64,000 nt of DNA from Strobilurus pachycystidiatus (taxonomy: Eukaryota; Basidiomycota; Agaricomycetes; Agaricales; Physalacriaceae): positions 1,240,001-1,304,000 of the forward strand of contig JAHLMK010000006.1 in NCBI GenBank assembly GCA_019915135.1, in the 5' to 3' direction. The position numbers were made by a program, and so were the translations under genes. The notes under the pieces were generated by a model, which was not told the origin of the DNA, searched no databases, and was given only the letters and a program-made list of their open reading frames with translations. Shown here piece after piece: positions 23,260 through 32,949 of the stretch (within the stretch, counting starts at the first letter, position 1; the number at the start of each line of letters is the position of its first letter).

Positions 23260-24985
23260 TCACATTGGCGTGGGCTCTGCGAATGCGGCACGGGCAATCT
23301 TCTCAAAGCCACCATTTGATCTCTTCTTCTTGGCGGCAGAGACGCTGACAGTGGGCAGCGCAACACAGTTGGAGGATGATGCGGCTTTGTGCGCTTTGGG
23401 CGTCGGTTTGACTCCCTGGTACCAGGTCGAAGTGCCATAGACACCCATGGGAAGACTGGAACCCGGACATTTAGCGCCAGGATAGATTGTTGAGAAATTT
23501 GGAAACGCACTCATCATCACCGTCACAGTTCTCGAACACACCAGCGTCATAATTGGCCGGCATATTCCAGTAGCAACCCATTACATCGTAGATGTGCTGG
23601 CAGAGCTGAGCAGCATTCGCACCGACACAAGCACGGAAGCAGAATTCAGTATCGGAGATGAACGAAGTCCACTCGTGGTACTGGCGACCAGTGCCAAACG
23701 AGTTGCCGTAGACGAGACCACCGACTGAAAGACGAAGGTTAGATATCATGCTTGTCTGTCCATCTCCATGAACACGTACTTGGATTACCGTTTCCATCAG
23801 CGCCATGAGGATCGAGTTCTCCTCCTCTACAGAATACACTCAGCCTTGTGGAGAGGTAATCACGAGCAAACCTACGCGTCGCCAGAGGGGATGTTGATCT
23901 TGGTGAAGTCACCAGCACCAGTGACCTGGACGTAGTCGGGGGTCTTGACAAAGTGTACGCCCTTGAGAGTTCCGTTGGGAATGGTTCGAGCGCCACGGCC
24001 AGACTTGGTGCACCAAGCAACCTCGTAACGTTCAGAATCGCCAATAGTAGCCACGGAGGGAGGAGCCCAGAGACAGAAGTCGTCGGCAGAGCTGAGTGGG
24101 AAGGCAGCACAATGAGCGCCAAATTATCGAGGAGGGAGCGGGAACCCACTTGATCCACGCGGTCTGGCATTTGGACTTCTTGCTGCTCCCTGTGCCACAG
24201 TCGTTGGTCCCGGTCTGTCCGGCCTGAGACGTGGTGGGGAGGTCGGTGTAGTAGTAGCCCGTGTTCCAAACCTGGTTAGTTTCGCCAGAGCAAGACCAAA
24301 GTTGAATCTAAGACCGTTCATGTGTCGCGTCAGCGTATGATCATCATCCGTACCGAGGCAGGGAGGTTTTCATACCCTGTTGCCGCTCTTAGTCGAGCCG
24401 TCGGTCAGATCCATACACTTTCCGTGATTCTTCCAGGAGAGATGGAAGTCATCCTACGAATTTTAAGTTCATCCGTGCCTATATGAACAACGCGAAGCAC
24501 GCACAGTGTAGTAAAACTGCTGGTTGGCACTGCCGCTGCTGCAAGTCCACACTTGTAGTTTGACGCCATCAGCAGTGCTGCCACCGGTGACATCTAGACA
24601 TTTCCCGTTCACCTTACGCGTCCACCATCTTGATGATGCCACCCACCTAAGCATTTCGTGCCGTGGACAGTAACGGTGCCGTCGCCAACAAATCTCCACT
24701 TCTGAGAGCTCGCGCCGGTGCATTTTTCGATCGTGACTTTGGCTCCGTCCGTGTTCGAGGCGGCAGTCAAACACTTCCCTGTTCACTTTGTTAGGCCAAA
24801 TTTCTCTCCCCCTCTCTTTGCCTGAACCGCACCAGAGTTTTTCCCGGGCTGGATGAGCAAGCGTCCTGTATGGCTAGAGCAGAGTCAATACCGATGGCAG
24901 CGGCTAGGGAGCTCTAGACGTACGTGGGGACCTGAGCAGACACCAATGTCGCGGCGAGGAATGCGACGTAGAGGAAGCGATTCAT
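23260..24985 (-). CDS. secreted ricin-B-fold (CBM13) carbohydrate-binding protein (arm A copy)
   Basis: Minus-strand gene with many introns. It starts MNRFLYVAFLAATLVSAQ, a typical signal peptide ending in AxA-like VSA. One beta-trefoil lectin-type region follows with segments such as KWRFVGDG, VTGGSTADGVKLQVWTC, QQFYY and QLWSC, then GYYYTDLP. A second conserved module begins ADDFCLWAPPSVATIGDSER and includes GTLKGVHFVKTPDYVQVTG, GELDPHGADGNGN, a Cys-rich part (FCFRACVGANAAQLCQH, GCYWNMPANYD, ENCDGDDE) and MGVYGTSTWYQGV. It ends EKIARAAFAEPTPM. The family is common among secreted mushroom proteins; sugar binding is inferred from the fold and the ligand is unknown. No catalytic or toxin domain is present. 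All conserved segments seem intact. Confidence 0.8.
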
Positions 24986-25501
24986 GTCGAATTCAGAACG
25001 AGAATTTGGGAGGGAAAAAGAATGTGAGGTATTCGCCAGACGAATAGGGAAGGGAAAGGAAGGAAGGAGAGGGCCCTTATATTATACCCGGAGCTCGTAC
25101 GCGACGACCTCATGGCATCACAGGATCGGACATTTATCACCGCAAAACATAACCTATGTAAGGATTATCCTGGGGTTATCCCTCAAGCTGTTGGCCTCGA
25201 TCAGGCCTCGACACTCACCTCTTCACTCCACTTCGCCGTCGCCGTGTAACTGTGAACACTCATCCGTGTGTAGAACGTTTCAGTCCTTCCCACTGTACGA
25301 GTCTCTGAGTAGTCTCAAGCTCTCTCAAGGCGGCGCGCCTGATTAGCAGATCACAAGGTGATTGAAACAGATCCACGTTCCCGTAAGGTACGCAAGCGCG
25401 TAGTAATGGCATTCTGGCCCATGATCTGCGCTTTTCGTCTCTTTCCCAAGTCTAGCCAACTCTGGCGGGGTGCACTGGGGTCGTCAGTAATACGTCGCAC
25501 G

Positions 25502-25516
25502 AAGATTTCCAAAGCC
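25502..25516 (+). repeat. left target-site duplication of the LINE
   Basis: AAGATTTCCAAAGCC, identical to 41245-41259 beyond the poly(A) tail. The next base (G) also matches, so the duplication could be 16 bp. Confidence 0.85.
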
Positions 25517-25523
25517 GGGGGGG

Positions 25524-25531
25524 CCCTTGAT
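25524..25531 (+). repeat. hAT target-site duplication (left)
   Basis: CCCTTGAT immediately outside the left terminal repeat; the identical copy is at 31077-31084. Confidence 0.9.
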
Positions 25532-25680
25532 TAGGGTGGCGGAAGAAAGGCCTCGTTCTTTACTGAAACACTTTTTTACCGTAAATTACAGCATCACGTG
25601 ATGTAAATTACCGTGTAAATTACCGACCCAGGTCGGGTACCTCTCAGTGTAAATTACATATGGGAGCTATCACGTGGCAG
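25532..25680 (+). repeat. left terminal and subterminal repeats of the hAT element
   Basis: Begins TAGGGTGGCGGAAG. Within 130 bp there are four GTAAATTAC words plus a CATCACGTGATG palindrome, which are candidate transposase-binding sites. The right end (30950-31076) has the same word in both orientations and CATCACGTGA at 30952-30961. Confidence 0.7.
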
Positions 25681-25874
25681 TGCCAGTCGTAAAAAAAATC
25701 CTGCCAGGTCGGAGTCCGGACAGCGACTAGCCCTCGGCCCTTCTCAGCCCTTGCGCCCATCATCCTCGCAGATCCGTTCTCCATCGAGAAAGTCCGCACC
25801 AACACCCCGTCAGATGTGGGTCCCTTCCTTCTGCAGGAAACAAATGTCTTACAATTCACTTATTTACTGATCAG

Positions 25875-28800
25875 ATGTCGGAGATTGACCTGAATGCACT
25901 GGCTACTCTTCGAAAATACTGTCCAATCCCACCATATGTCAACGGAATTCTATTACCTCTAGGCGAATGTATTCGGGACATCCTAGCTTTCGACCTAGGA
26001 CCCCTCTCAGAAAATGACGATATTGTTGTTTCCTTCACCCCTGCCGACGAATATCCCCTTCCCGAAGCCATCATATCTATGCTACCCTCGACAGCCCACC
26101 CATCCATCCCAAAGCTCAACGACTATCTGCATCAGACCCTGAATATGCATGAGCTCGGTCATAAAACAGTCATGTTCACGTACAGATATGATCATCCCGG
26201 CGGAGAGCAAGTGATGCTAGTCCTACCAAGTTGGATGCTTGCAGTCTGGGCACGAAAGCGTCAGCTCATGCGCTCACAGCGTGTATGGACCCAGGCACTC
26301 ACTACACTGAATGCAACCTATCCCGTTATTGCGGTCAACGTCCTCCCGTCCCTCGTCGCACTTCCCTGGAACTTACTCCTTCCCAACGATCTTGCCAATG
26401 CTCGGGGCGATACCATCGAAGGACTCGCACGATTCTGTCATACCGACAAGTGGCTAGGCACTGCCAATATCAACCAGATGATCACCATCATTAGCGATGA
26501 TATTCGTGCCCAAGAGATTACCGACGTCAAGGTGGTCTGGACGGATTTCTTTGAGGGCCTGGAAAAGAGCTTTGAGAGACGTGTCGCAAACGCGGAGAAA
26601 GGATTGACGCGCCCGTATGGAAAAGACTTGGGCGATGCTCTCGCTGTGGGTGATTTGACAAAACTGATCATGGTGATCAATGTCAGAGTAGGAGAGGGCG
26701 AGGTATGCTTACCAGAGAAAAACACGCCCGACAACCACTGGATCACCTTCGTCATCGATTGTAGCAATCCCGAGACGTCAATTGGGCATTGGGACCCACT
26801 AGGATTTCCGATGCCGAATGATGTTATTGACATCCTGCGGTGGTGGCTGCAGGCCTTTGTGTTGAATTGGGTGGTCCTCGAGAAGATCGTTGGAAGTATC
26901 CAGACGGATTCTACGTCATGCGGACTCCATGCTGTCAATACGGCACATTGTAGCGTGGACTCGAGCATCCCACTACTCCTTGCAGACGACGCAGGGTGTT
27001 ACCGGGCAGAATGGCTCCAGCGCATAGTTTGGCGGCTTGCAGATATGGCAGCAAAAATGGTACGTGGTTCCTGACAAGGAGAGTGTCAATTCTAAAAGGA
27101 CCCTTAGCGACTGGCAACTACAGACAATGTCGAACCCCATCCGGTCAATTTCGATCATGATAGTGATGTCGTCGTTGTCCCGAATTCTACTGCGAAAAAT
27201 CAGTCTTCGGCAAAGTCACCCACAAAATCTCTCACCAAGCAATCGCGTTCGTCCCAGGCACCAGGCAAAGCGAAGAGAAGAAGCAATCTGAAGCTGGAGC
27301 CGAAGAAGGACGCCATGCAACGTCTATTCGAAAGGGTTACACCTGCAGAAAAGGGTCCGGGAGGCCGCAAGCCTAAGACTCAGAGAAGTGTCAAAGCTAA
27401 GCGGAAACGAGAAGCCGATGCCGACAAATTAGAAGAAGACCCGTACGACTTCATCGACGTAGACCGCCCACGGATCAGAGGCGGTCGAACACTAGATCCT
27501 GTTCTCGACAAGTTCACGGTCTGGTCCCATAAGCGCGGCAGTCCAGATGATGAAGGATGGCGGTGCAGAGCTGTTGGTTGTCGGGACTGGCACAAATCGA
27601 GGACAAGGGATCGGGTCCTAAAGCATGCAGCGGAGGTCTGCACCAAAATTGATGCCGGGATGAAGGGGGACGCGATCAAGCTACTCGCAGGAGAGGCTCC
27701 GACGGCAAAAGCTGAGAAGCTGCTTGCTGATCAAAGTCTCCTCGGTGTAACTCCAGGCCCGCCTGACGTTGACCAGTCCAAAGCGCCGCTGGAAACCGAA
27801 TCAGTACCCCCGGAAGCCAAACGCCAGAAGATTGTACCCCAGACGTCAATTGATCGATATGTCGAACTATCGTCGAGGAAAAAGCGCGAGCTGAAGAATG
27901 CAAATCTCGACCGCAGACTCGTCATCTTGCGGACGGCGGGTGGGATGCCTGGGCGATTTGTTGGAAAGTGGGCGTTCCGGGAATTTCTTGAGGAGGCGGA
28001 TCCAAAATGGATAATGCCAACGAGGGACAAGGTGGAGGAGAAACTGATTCCAGCTGAGCTAGCTCTTGTCACTATCAGACAGGATGCGTGGTTGGCGAAG
28101 CAGTGGAACCTCACCGAGTCGCATGATGGGGGTACGAGCCGGGGGCATGAATCATTCTGGCTCTGCCATGTCTCCGATGCCGACAGAAATGTCTATCTTC
28201 TGGAGGGCCGTGAAGCAACGGGAGACTCGCACACTGCTGAATGGATAGCAGATTTTGTCGACCGAGTAAGTGGGAAGTGGCCAAGCGTTGAGTTGCTTAC
28301 TAATCCAACACAGGGCTTGATTCGCATTGGCCCAGAGCGTTTCGGCGGTTGTGTCTGCGATAGTACCGGGAACACGCTGTTGTCTCGCCAAATTCTCCGT
28401 GCCAGACATCCGATTCTCATAATTTTTCCCGATGCCTGCCACCACATTAGCAGCTTGATCAAAGATATCGTCAAATTGCCATACTTTGAGGACACCATCA
28501 CCATTATTCGTGCAACTATTGCATTCTTTCATCAGTCACATTATGGCATTGATTCCTTTGCTGTTGCTCGTAAGGATCTCAAGACTGGACGCGCTTTGGA
28601 ATCGATTGGAAAGACGCGTTTTGGCACCCTGATCTACTCCGCCCGATCAATACAGCGCAACCTGGCCGCCTTTCGTCGCATCTTTGCTCGTGAAGATCTG
28701 ACATTTGTAAGTTCATCGGCGTCGGATCTACTGTACTTAACTAATCTATTTCAGGAACACCAACAACTTTTCGACGAGCCATATAACGAGATAACAGCCA

Positions 28801-30138
28801 TTTCAAATGACGAGGCCATCCAGTTCCAATCAACACTTGGCAAGATGGTTACAATTGGCATGCCTGCTTGCCGAGTCCTGGCATGTCTCGAGTCAAACTA
28901 TGCAACAGCTGGTGACTTTTACCTTCTGTGGCATGCGATGGTCAACTCTATTCATGACGTTGTTCAAGCTCCCATACACCGGTTTCCACAAGATGTGCGA
29001 AACGCTGTTGTTGGTATCCTTGAATATAGGCATTCACAGATCTTTCATCCCGGAGGTAATCTATACACGCCCGAGTATCTTGCAGCCGCATATCTGAACC
29101 CAGGTACGTACTTCAGAACCTGCCTCATTGTTGACTCCGGACTCATATATGTTCATCTAGCAAACTTGTTCACCGACGGCGGAATTTTCAAGATGGACAC
29201 CTCTGATATCACACAGGCTGATATGGAGCATCTCCGTGGCATCAAGTTTCGCACTCTGCACAAGGAGATTTTTGCGCACCTTGGACACCTGATTCGTAAT
29301 GAAATTGAACATGGCGCTCAGCCACATTTCACAGCATGGGCTGGACGAGCGTCCGAGTGTGTCAGGACCTTTCGAGAGGAGCTGGCTTTGTATGCTCGAG
29401 CAAAGTATCCATATGACTCAGCCATCGACGAGTCAACTTCATTCGGTGTTCTCAATTGGTATCGGGACATTGCAGGTTTGGACGGTGGTCTATTATTACC
29501 GGTACGCTTCCTAGCCTCTTCCACACACGCTGTCTACTGAGACACTCATCGCAGCACATTGCCATCAAAATCTACTCGTTACGCATCAACTCCATGCCCG
29601 AGGAGCGAACGGTCTCGCGCTTCACCTCTATGTCTTCCGGAGATCGTGGTCGAATCAAAGTTTCGACAATGGCTCGCGATGTTACGGTTGCCCAGTATCA
29701 TCAGAACGAACATGATGTTTGTCCATTTTACCCCCTTCTTGTTCCTTCTTGCTAATGGCATCCTAGCTCCGCATGAAGAAGATGCAACCTCTATACAAGT
29801 CTGCGCCACTACGCTTCAGCTCAATTCGGGCTCAATTCGACGCAATACCTCAGCCCTCCGGAGACAAGCATGTTGCAGTTGAGCCCCCTGAGCACGACGA
29901 GGAGGGCGATCAATGGTTGGACACGCCATCTGAACTTATCCCACATAGCACCGACCCCCTCGATCTCGAGACAAATGCTATATTGGCACACTCCCGTTTC
30001 ACAGCCGTGCTAGCTCAACTATCAAAGGACAAAACTTCGGAGACAAAAGAGGAGAACAAACACCCAGAGAACGATGTCGAACACTCATCTGCAAGCCAGC
30101 CAAAAAAGGATAATAATTGGGATTTCTCATACAATTAG
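25875..30138 (+). CDS. Ulp1-like cysteine protease fused to BED-finger hAT transposase
   Basis: Exon 1 (25875-27059) encodes a C48/Ulp1-type domain with a catalytic triad in order: His288 (DNHWITFVID), Asp307 (GHWDPLG) and Cys349 (DSTSCGLHAVN), with a candidate oxyanion Gln343. A 48-nt intron (27060-27107, GTACGT...CCCTTAG, with in-frame stops) joins in phase 0 to RLATTDNVEPHPV and on to the transposase. The transposase shows a BED-type finger (CRAVGCRDWH...HAAEVC), then DUF659-like segments (GHESFWLCHVSDAD, GREATGDSHTAEWI, CDSTGNT, FPDACHHISSLIKD) and a C-terminal dimerisation segment (LNWYRDIAGLDGGLLLP-HIAIKIYS). Further introns are at 28266-28313, 28707-28754, 29104-29160, 29502-29554 and 29717-29766; most are 48 nt or slightly longer. 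The C-terminus is acidic. The protein is ~1,310 residues with no disruption seen. An upstream coding exon before 25875 cannot be excluded. Confidence 0.8.
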
Positions 30139-31076
30139 ACGCGGCTACGCTTGTTCTCTATGTTATGCACAATCAATGAATTCTTAATTGAGGGCTATCG
30201 CAGAGACGAATTGGATGTAACGTTACGTTATGTGGGCCGAGTCGTGGAAGCTCACTGCCGCTTATAGAGTGGATGGTGGATTGGTGAAGGGCGAGGTGCG
30301 GATGAGGGCGTGGTGCGGACGGACGAGGGCATGTTGCGGATGAGGGCGTGGTGCGGATGAGGGCGTGGTGCGGACGAGGGCGTGGGGCGCGACACGGAGG
30401 GCGAGGGCGCGACGCGACACGGAGGGCGAGGGCGCGACGCGACACGGAGGGCGCAACACGGAGGCGAGGTGCGGTGGAGGGCGCCTGGCGGTGAACGGAT
30501 CGGGGTATGTTAGGGACAGCGTAACCTGCAGAGTGTATGAGAGGGAGACGGTAGAATGGACGCGTTGACACACCTGGATATGCCATCATGCATGGCCCAG
30601 GTATTGAACGCGATAGCTGACTTGAGGGCGCGCCATTGGATCCTAGCCACATTTGGCAACAGCGCTGTTGATGAGGGTGGAGGTGGCGGTGACAGTGGCG
30701 ACCGGGACAGCGTCGGTGGAGACAGAGGCTGAAGGACGGTGGCGTGGCGCGCTCATCTGTGGATGGTGTCGGCAACGGTATCGGGCGCAGTGGCGGGACA
30801 CAGGCTGGAATAGAGCGGAGCAGGAGCGCGGGAACTTGGCGTCAAACGCCAAGTTCCCACGCAAGGATGAGTCGGTGGACTCTGGTAGGGTGAGAGACTG
30901 TAATAACGAGAAAGAGGCGCTCGCATCCTTAGCCGCCGAGGAGCCGTTAAACATCACGTGACATTGCGCACGTGCTGTAATTTACATGTAAATTACCATG
31001 TAAAAAACCGGGCCCTGCGGGCGGCCCAGGTAATTTACTGTAAGAAAGTCCTTGAAGACTTTTTTCCGCCAGCCTA
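30139..31076. other. 3' non-coding part of the hAT element with GC-rich repeats and a hairpin
   Basis: 30275-30480 is a G-rich degenerate tandem repeat (GAGGGCGTGGTGCGGA and GGAGGGCGAGGGCGCGACGC units). At 30830-30858 a perfect 12-bp inverted repeat, GGGAACTTGGCG / CGCCAAGTTCCC, is separated by TCAAA and can form a stable hairpin. No gene is supported in either strand. Confidence 0.65.
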
Positions 31077-31084
31077 CCCTTGAT
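31077..31084 (+). repeat. hAT target-site duplication (right)
   Basis: CCCTTGAT immediately outside the right terminal repeat, matching 25524-25531. Confidence 0.9.
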
Positions 31085-31347
31085 CCGGAACCACCACGTG
31101 AGCCACTGAGCAACTCACGGGTGTCCGCGTCTTGGTTTCAAACGAAAGCGTACACCACGCCAAGTCCCTCCCAGTGATCCAATGCCGCGCCGCCGCCCAC
31201 GCCAGACCCCACAGGACTCATGGAGACCCTCGAGAGCCTCGGGACAAAAACTGAACAGACACACAAAGCGAGGTACCTCTTACAAAGACCAGGAACATAC
31301 GACCTTTCTTTCAACCATATCCTCTGCCACTCCCACAAGTGTCTCCT

Positions 31348-32190
31348 ATGCCCGCTCTGCTCGTCAACCCCCCCTCGCGCCGTCTTCCCCCCGGGGCTGT
31401 ATGGCTCAGCTCAGATATCGGGAAACAGGACGCGATCCACAACGCGTGGAGACCAAACATCGTCCTCGCGTACGCGATGGGACGCAAACACGACCTGACC
31501 CCACTGGACCAGCTTGTGCCCCAGGTCAACGAGGCGCTCTTCCGTATCATCACCCCGAGGAACAATATACGACTGTTACCTCTTCCCCCCTGCAGCGACG
31601 TATACTTACGCGCCAACTTTCCTTTCACCTTGGTCATCATTTCCGGCCTAAAGCTGTACGAAAAGAACCGTCTCCTGTGGGCGGGCAACTCACCCGGCGC
31701 AACACAAGGCTGGAACATCGCCTTTCATAACCCACTTGCACCAGTCGAAGACGTCACCGCAGTCCTCTCCGGCAGCTCCTTTTTGGACACGCCAGAGGAC
31801 ATCGCAACAGTACGCCGCAACACCATCTCCACCCTGCGGCGTAACGAGGACTTTATTTCCCTCGTGTACAACTTTCACGACCGATTCCCCGATCGGTCCC
31901 CCCTTCCCTCCATCCTCGAACAGACACTGGAAGCGATCTCCGTTGTCGCGATCCCCCTCATAAACCCATCGCCACTTAACCCTGACGCGATGTATGACTT
32001 TGTTATCAAGATAATCCCTCCGTTCACCGACCCAGATATCCTACCCTCCTTCCTAGATATCCTGAACACCGCCGGTATACACGCGCCGCATGGATGGAGG
32101 GACGAAGACGAGGCCTTTCTCCCCGTCCTGTGCATGATATGTCTTGGCATAGATCACCGTCGTGACACATGCGCGAACATGAACGACTGA
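31348..32190 (+). CDS. LINE ORF1a, nucleic-acid-binding protein with C-terminal CCHC knuckle
   Basis: A 280-codon single-exon frame, MPALLVNPPSRRLPPGAVW to the stop. Close to the C-terminus it has a gag-type zinc knuckle, CMICLGIDHRRDTC, fitting C-x2-C-x4-H-x4-C exactly. It lies about 260 bp downstream of the resumed LINE 5' end, so it would be the first protein of the retrotransposon. The rest has no recognisable domain. Its likely role, by analogy with other LINE ORF1 proteins, is RNA binding in the retrotransposition particle. An overlapping + frame (31182-31730) is also open but lacks a domain and is not annotated. Confidence 0.7.
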   Translation: MPALLVNPPSRRLPPGAVWLSSDIGKQDAIHNAWRPNIVLAYAMGRKHDLTPLDQLVPQVNEALFRIITPRNNIRLLPLPPCSDVYLRANFPFTLVIISGLKLYEKNRLLWAGNSPGATQGWNIAFHNPLAPVEDVTAVLSGSSFLDTPEDIATVRRNTISTLRRNEDFISLVYNFHDRFPDRSPLPSILEQTLEAISVVAIPLINPSPLNPDAMYDFVIKIIPPFTDPDILPSFLDILNTAGIHAPHGWRDEDEAFLPVLCMICLGIDHRRDTCANMND

Positions 32191-32949
32191 ATTGTCAATT
32201 GGCGGAAATACTACGTACTGATACACGTTGGGTACACAAGACAAGTCACTTGTATGATTCCTCTATCACCTATGCCTGGGTAGACAACATCGACGCAAAA
32301 TGCGATTACAAGAACATTCTAGCACTGTTTCCATTAACTGTGAAGCACTACACATAACTACAAATGCCTGGAGACATAAGCCATACACCGATGATACACT
32401 AAGTGCTACAGATCCATGTCCCCCTCTGTAATAGCACAACGAGGCGCGAACGAGGCCACCTCCAAGCGAGGAACACAGGGTTTCTGCATCCCTGCAGACT
32501 CAGGCAACACCAAAGGTCACGAGATTTGCTAGGGGCTTTTCATACCAAACTGGGACATGCGCCAGCGGCCCAATAGACGCCAATTGGAACTCCGCACTAT
32601 CTCGCACCAGCTCCACCCCACTTGTATCAACCCATCGACAACCAACTTTTGGCTTGTACTCCCCAAATGCAAGCATTCACTTGGAAGTAGTGGTGGCCTC
32701 GGCCCGCTCCCAGCCATCCACACCCTTCTGACAAGCTGTCTTTCTCTCGATGAACAAAGAAACGCCACATCCGTAGGCCCGCATTAGGAATAGCGTGCAC
32801 AGGCCCCACGTCACTTCCCCTCCCACCACTTCACATATTCACTCCTTCAACTTGGAAATTACCAAACAAGGGTCTTGAAAGGAAACAAAGCGACACGAAT
32901 AAAAGAATGCGCCAATGCCCCCGTCGCCACCATCCCAACTCTCTCCCAA
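32191..32949. other. LINE inter-ORF region
   Basis: Between ORF1a and ORF1b of the LINE. No gene is supported; the AC-rich + strand is consistent with an untranslated spacer of the element. Confidence 0.5.

Larger units (their letters stand above)
17575..25090 (+). repeat. arm A of a ~7.5 kb inverted duplication
   Basis: This arm is the reverse complement of 47.64-55.2 kb (arm B), with the same gene order and diverged sequence. Paired landmarks have a nearly constant coordinate sum: unknown gene start 17826/54959, kinase end 19706/53112, kinase start 20991/51830, unknown protein start 21341/51425 and stop 22717/50069, CBM13 stop 23260/49451 and start 24985/47739. The sums range only from about 72,710 to 72,820, so indels are small and balanced. 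Non-coding spacers and introns are also recognisably conserved, so this is a segmental duplication and not independent gene family members. Confidence 0.9.
25532..31076 (+). mobile_element. complete autonomous hAT transposon nested in the LINE 5' end
   Basis: The left end TAGGGTGGCGGAAGAAAG and the right end (reverse strand) TAGGCTGGCGGAAAAAAG form short imperfect terminal inverted repeats. They are flanked by a perfect 8-bp duplication, CCCTTGAT, at 25524-25531 and 31077-31084. An 8-bp target duplication and TA(G)GG-like ends are hallmarks of the hAT superfamily. Subterminal regions carry several copies of GTAAATTAC/GTAATTTAC (25580-25660 and 30985-31045). The single gene encodes a BED-finger/DUF659-type transposase preceded by a Ulp1-like protease domain. 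Length is 5,545 bp. Confidence 0.9.

Noticed and set aside
23260..24985. Toxin-like annotation for the ricin-B-fold protein
   Set aside because: Only the carbohydrate-binding trefoil is present; there is no ribosome-inactivating or other toxin domain.
30173..30957. Minus-strand ORFs rich in His/Arg/Pro in the hAT 3' region
   Set aside because: They arise from the G-rich tandem repeat and hairpin; no domain or exon structure.
31182..31730. Open + frame of 182 codons overlapping LINE ORF1a
   Set aside because: Arg/Thr/Pro-rich with no domain. The overlapping frame has the zinc knuckle and is the better coding candidate.
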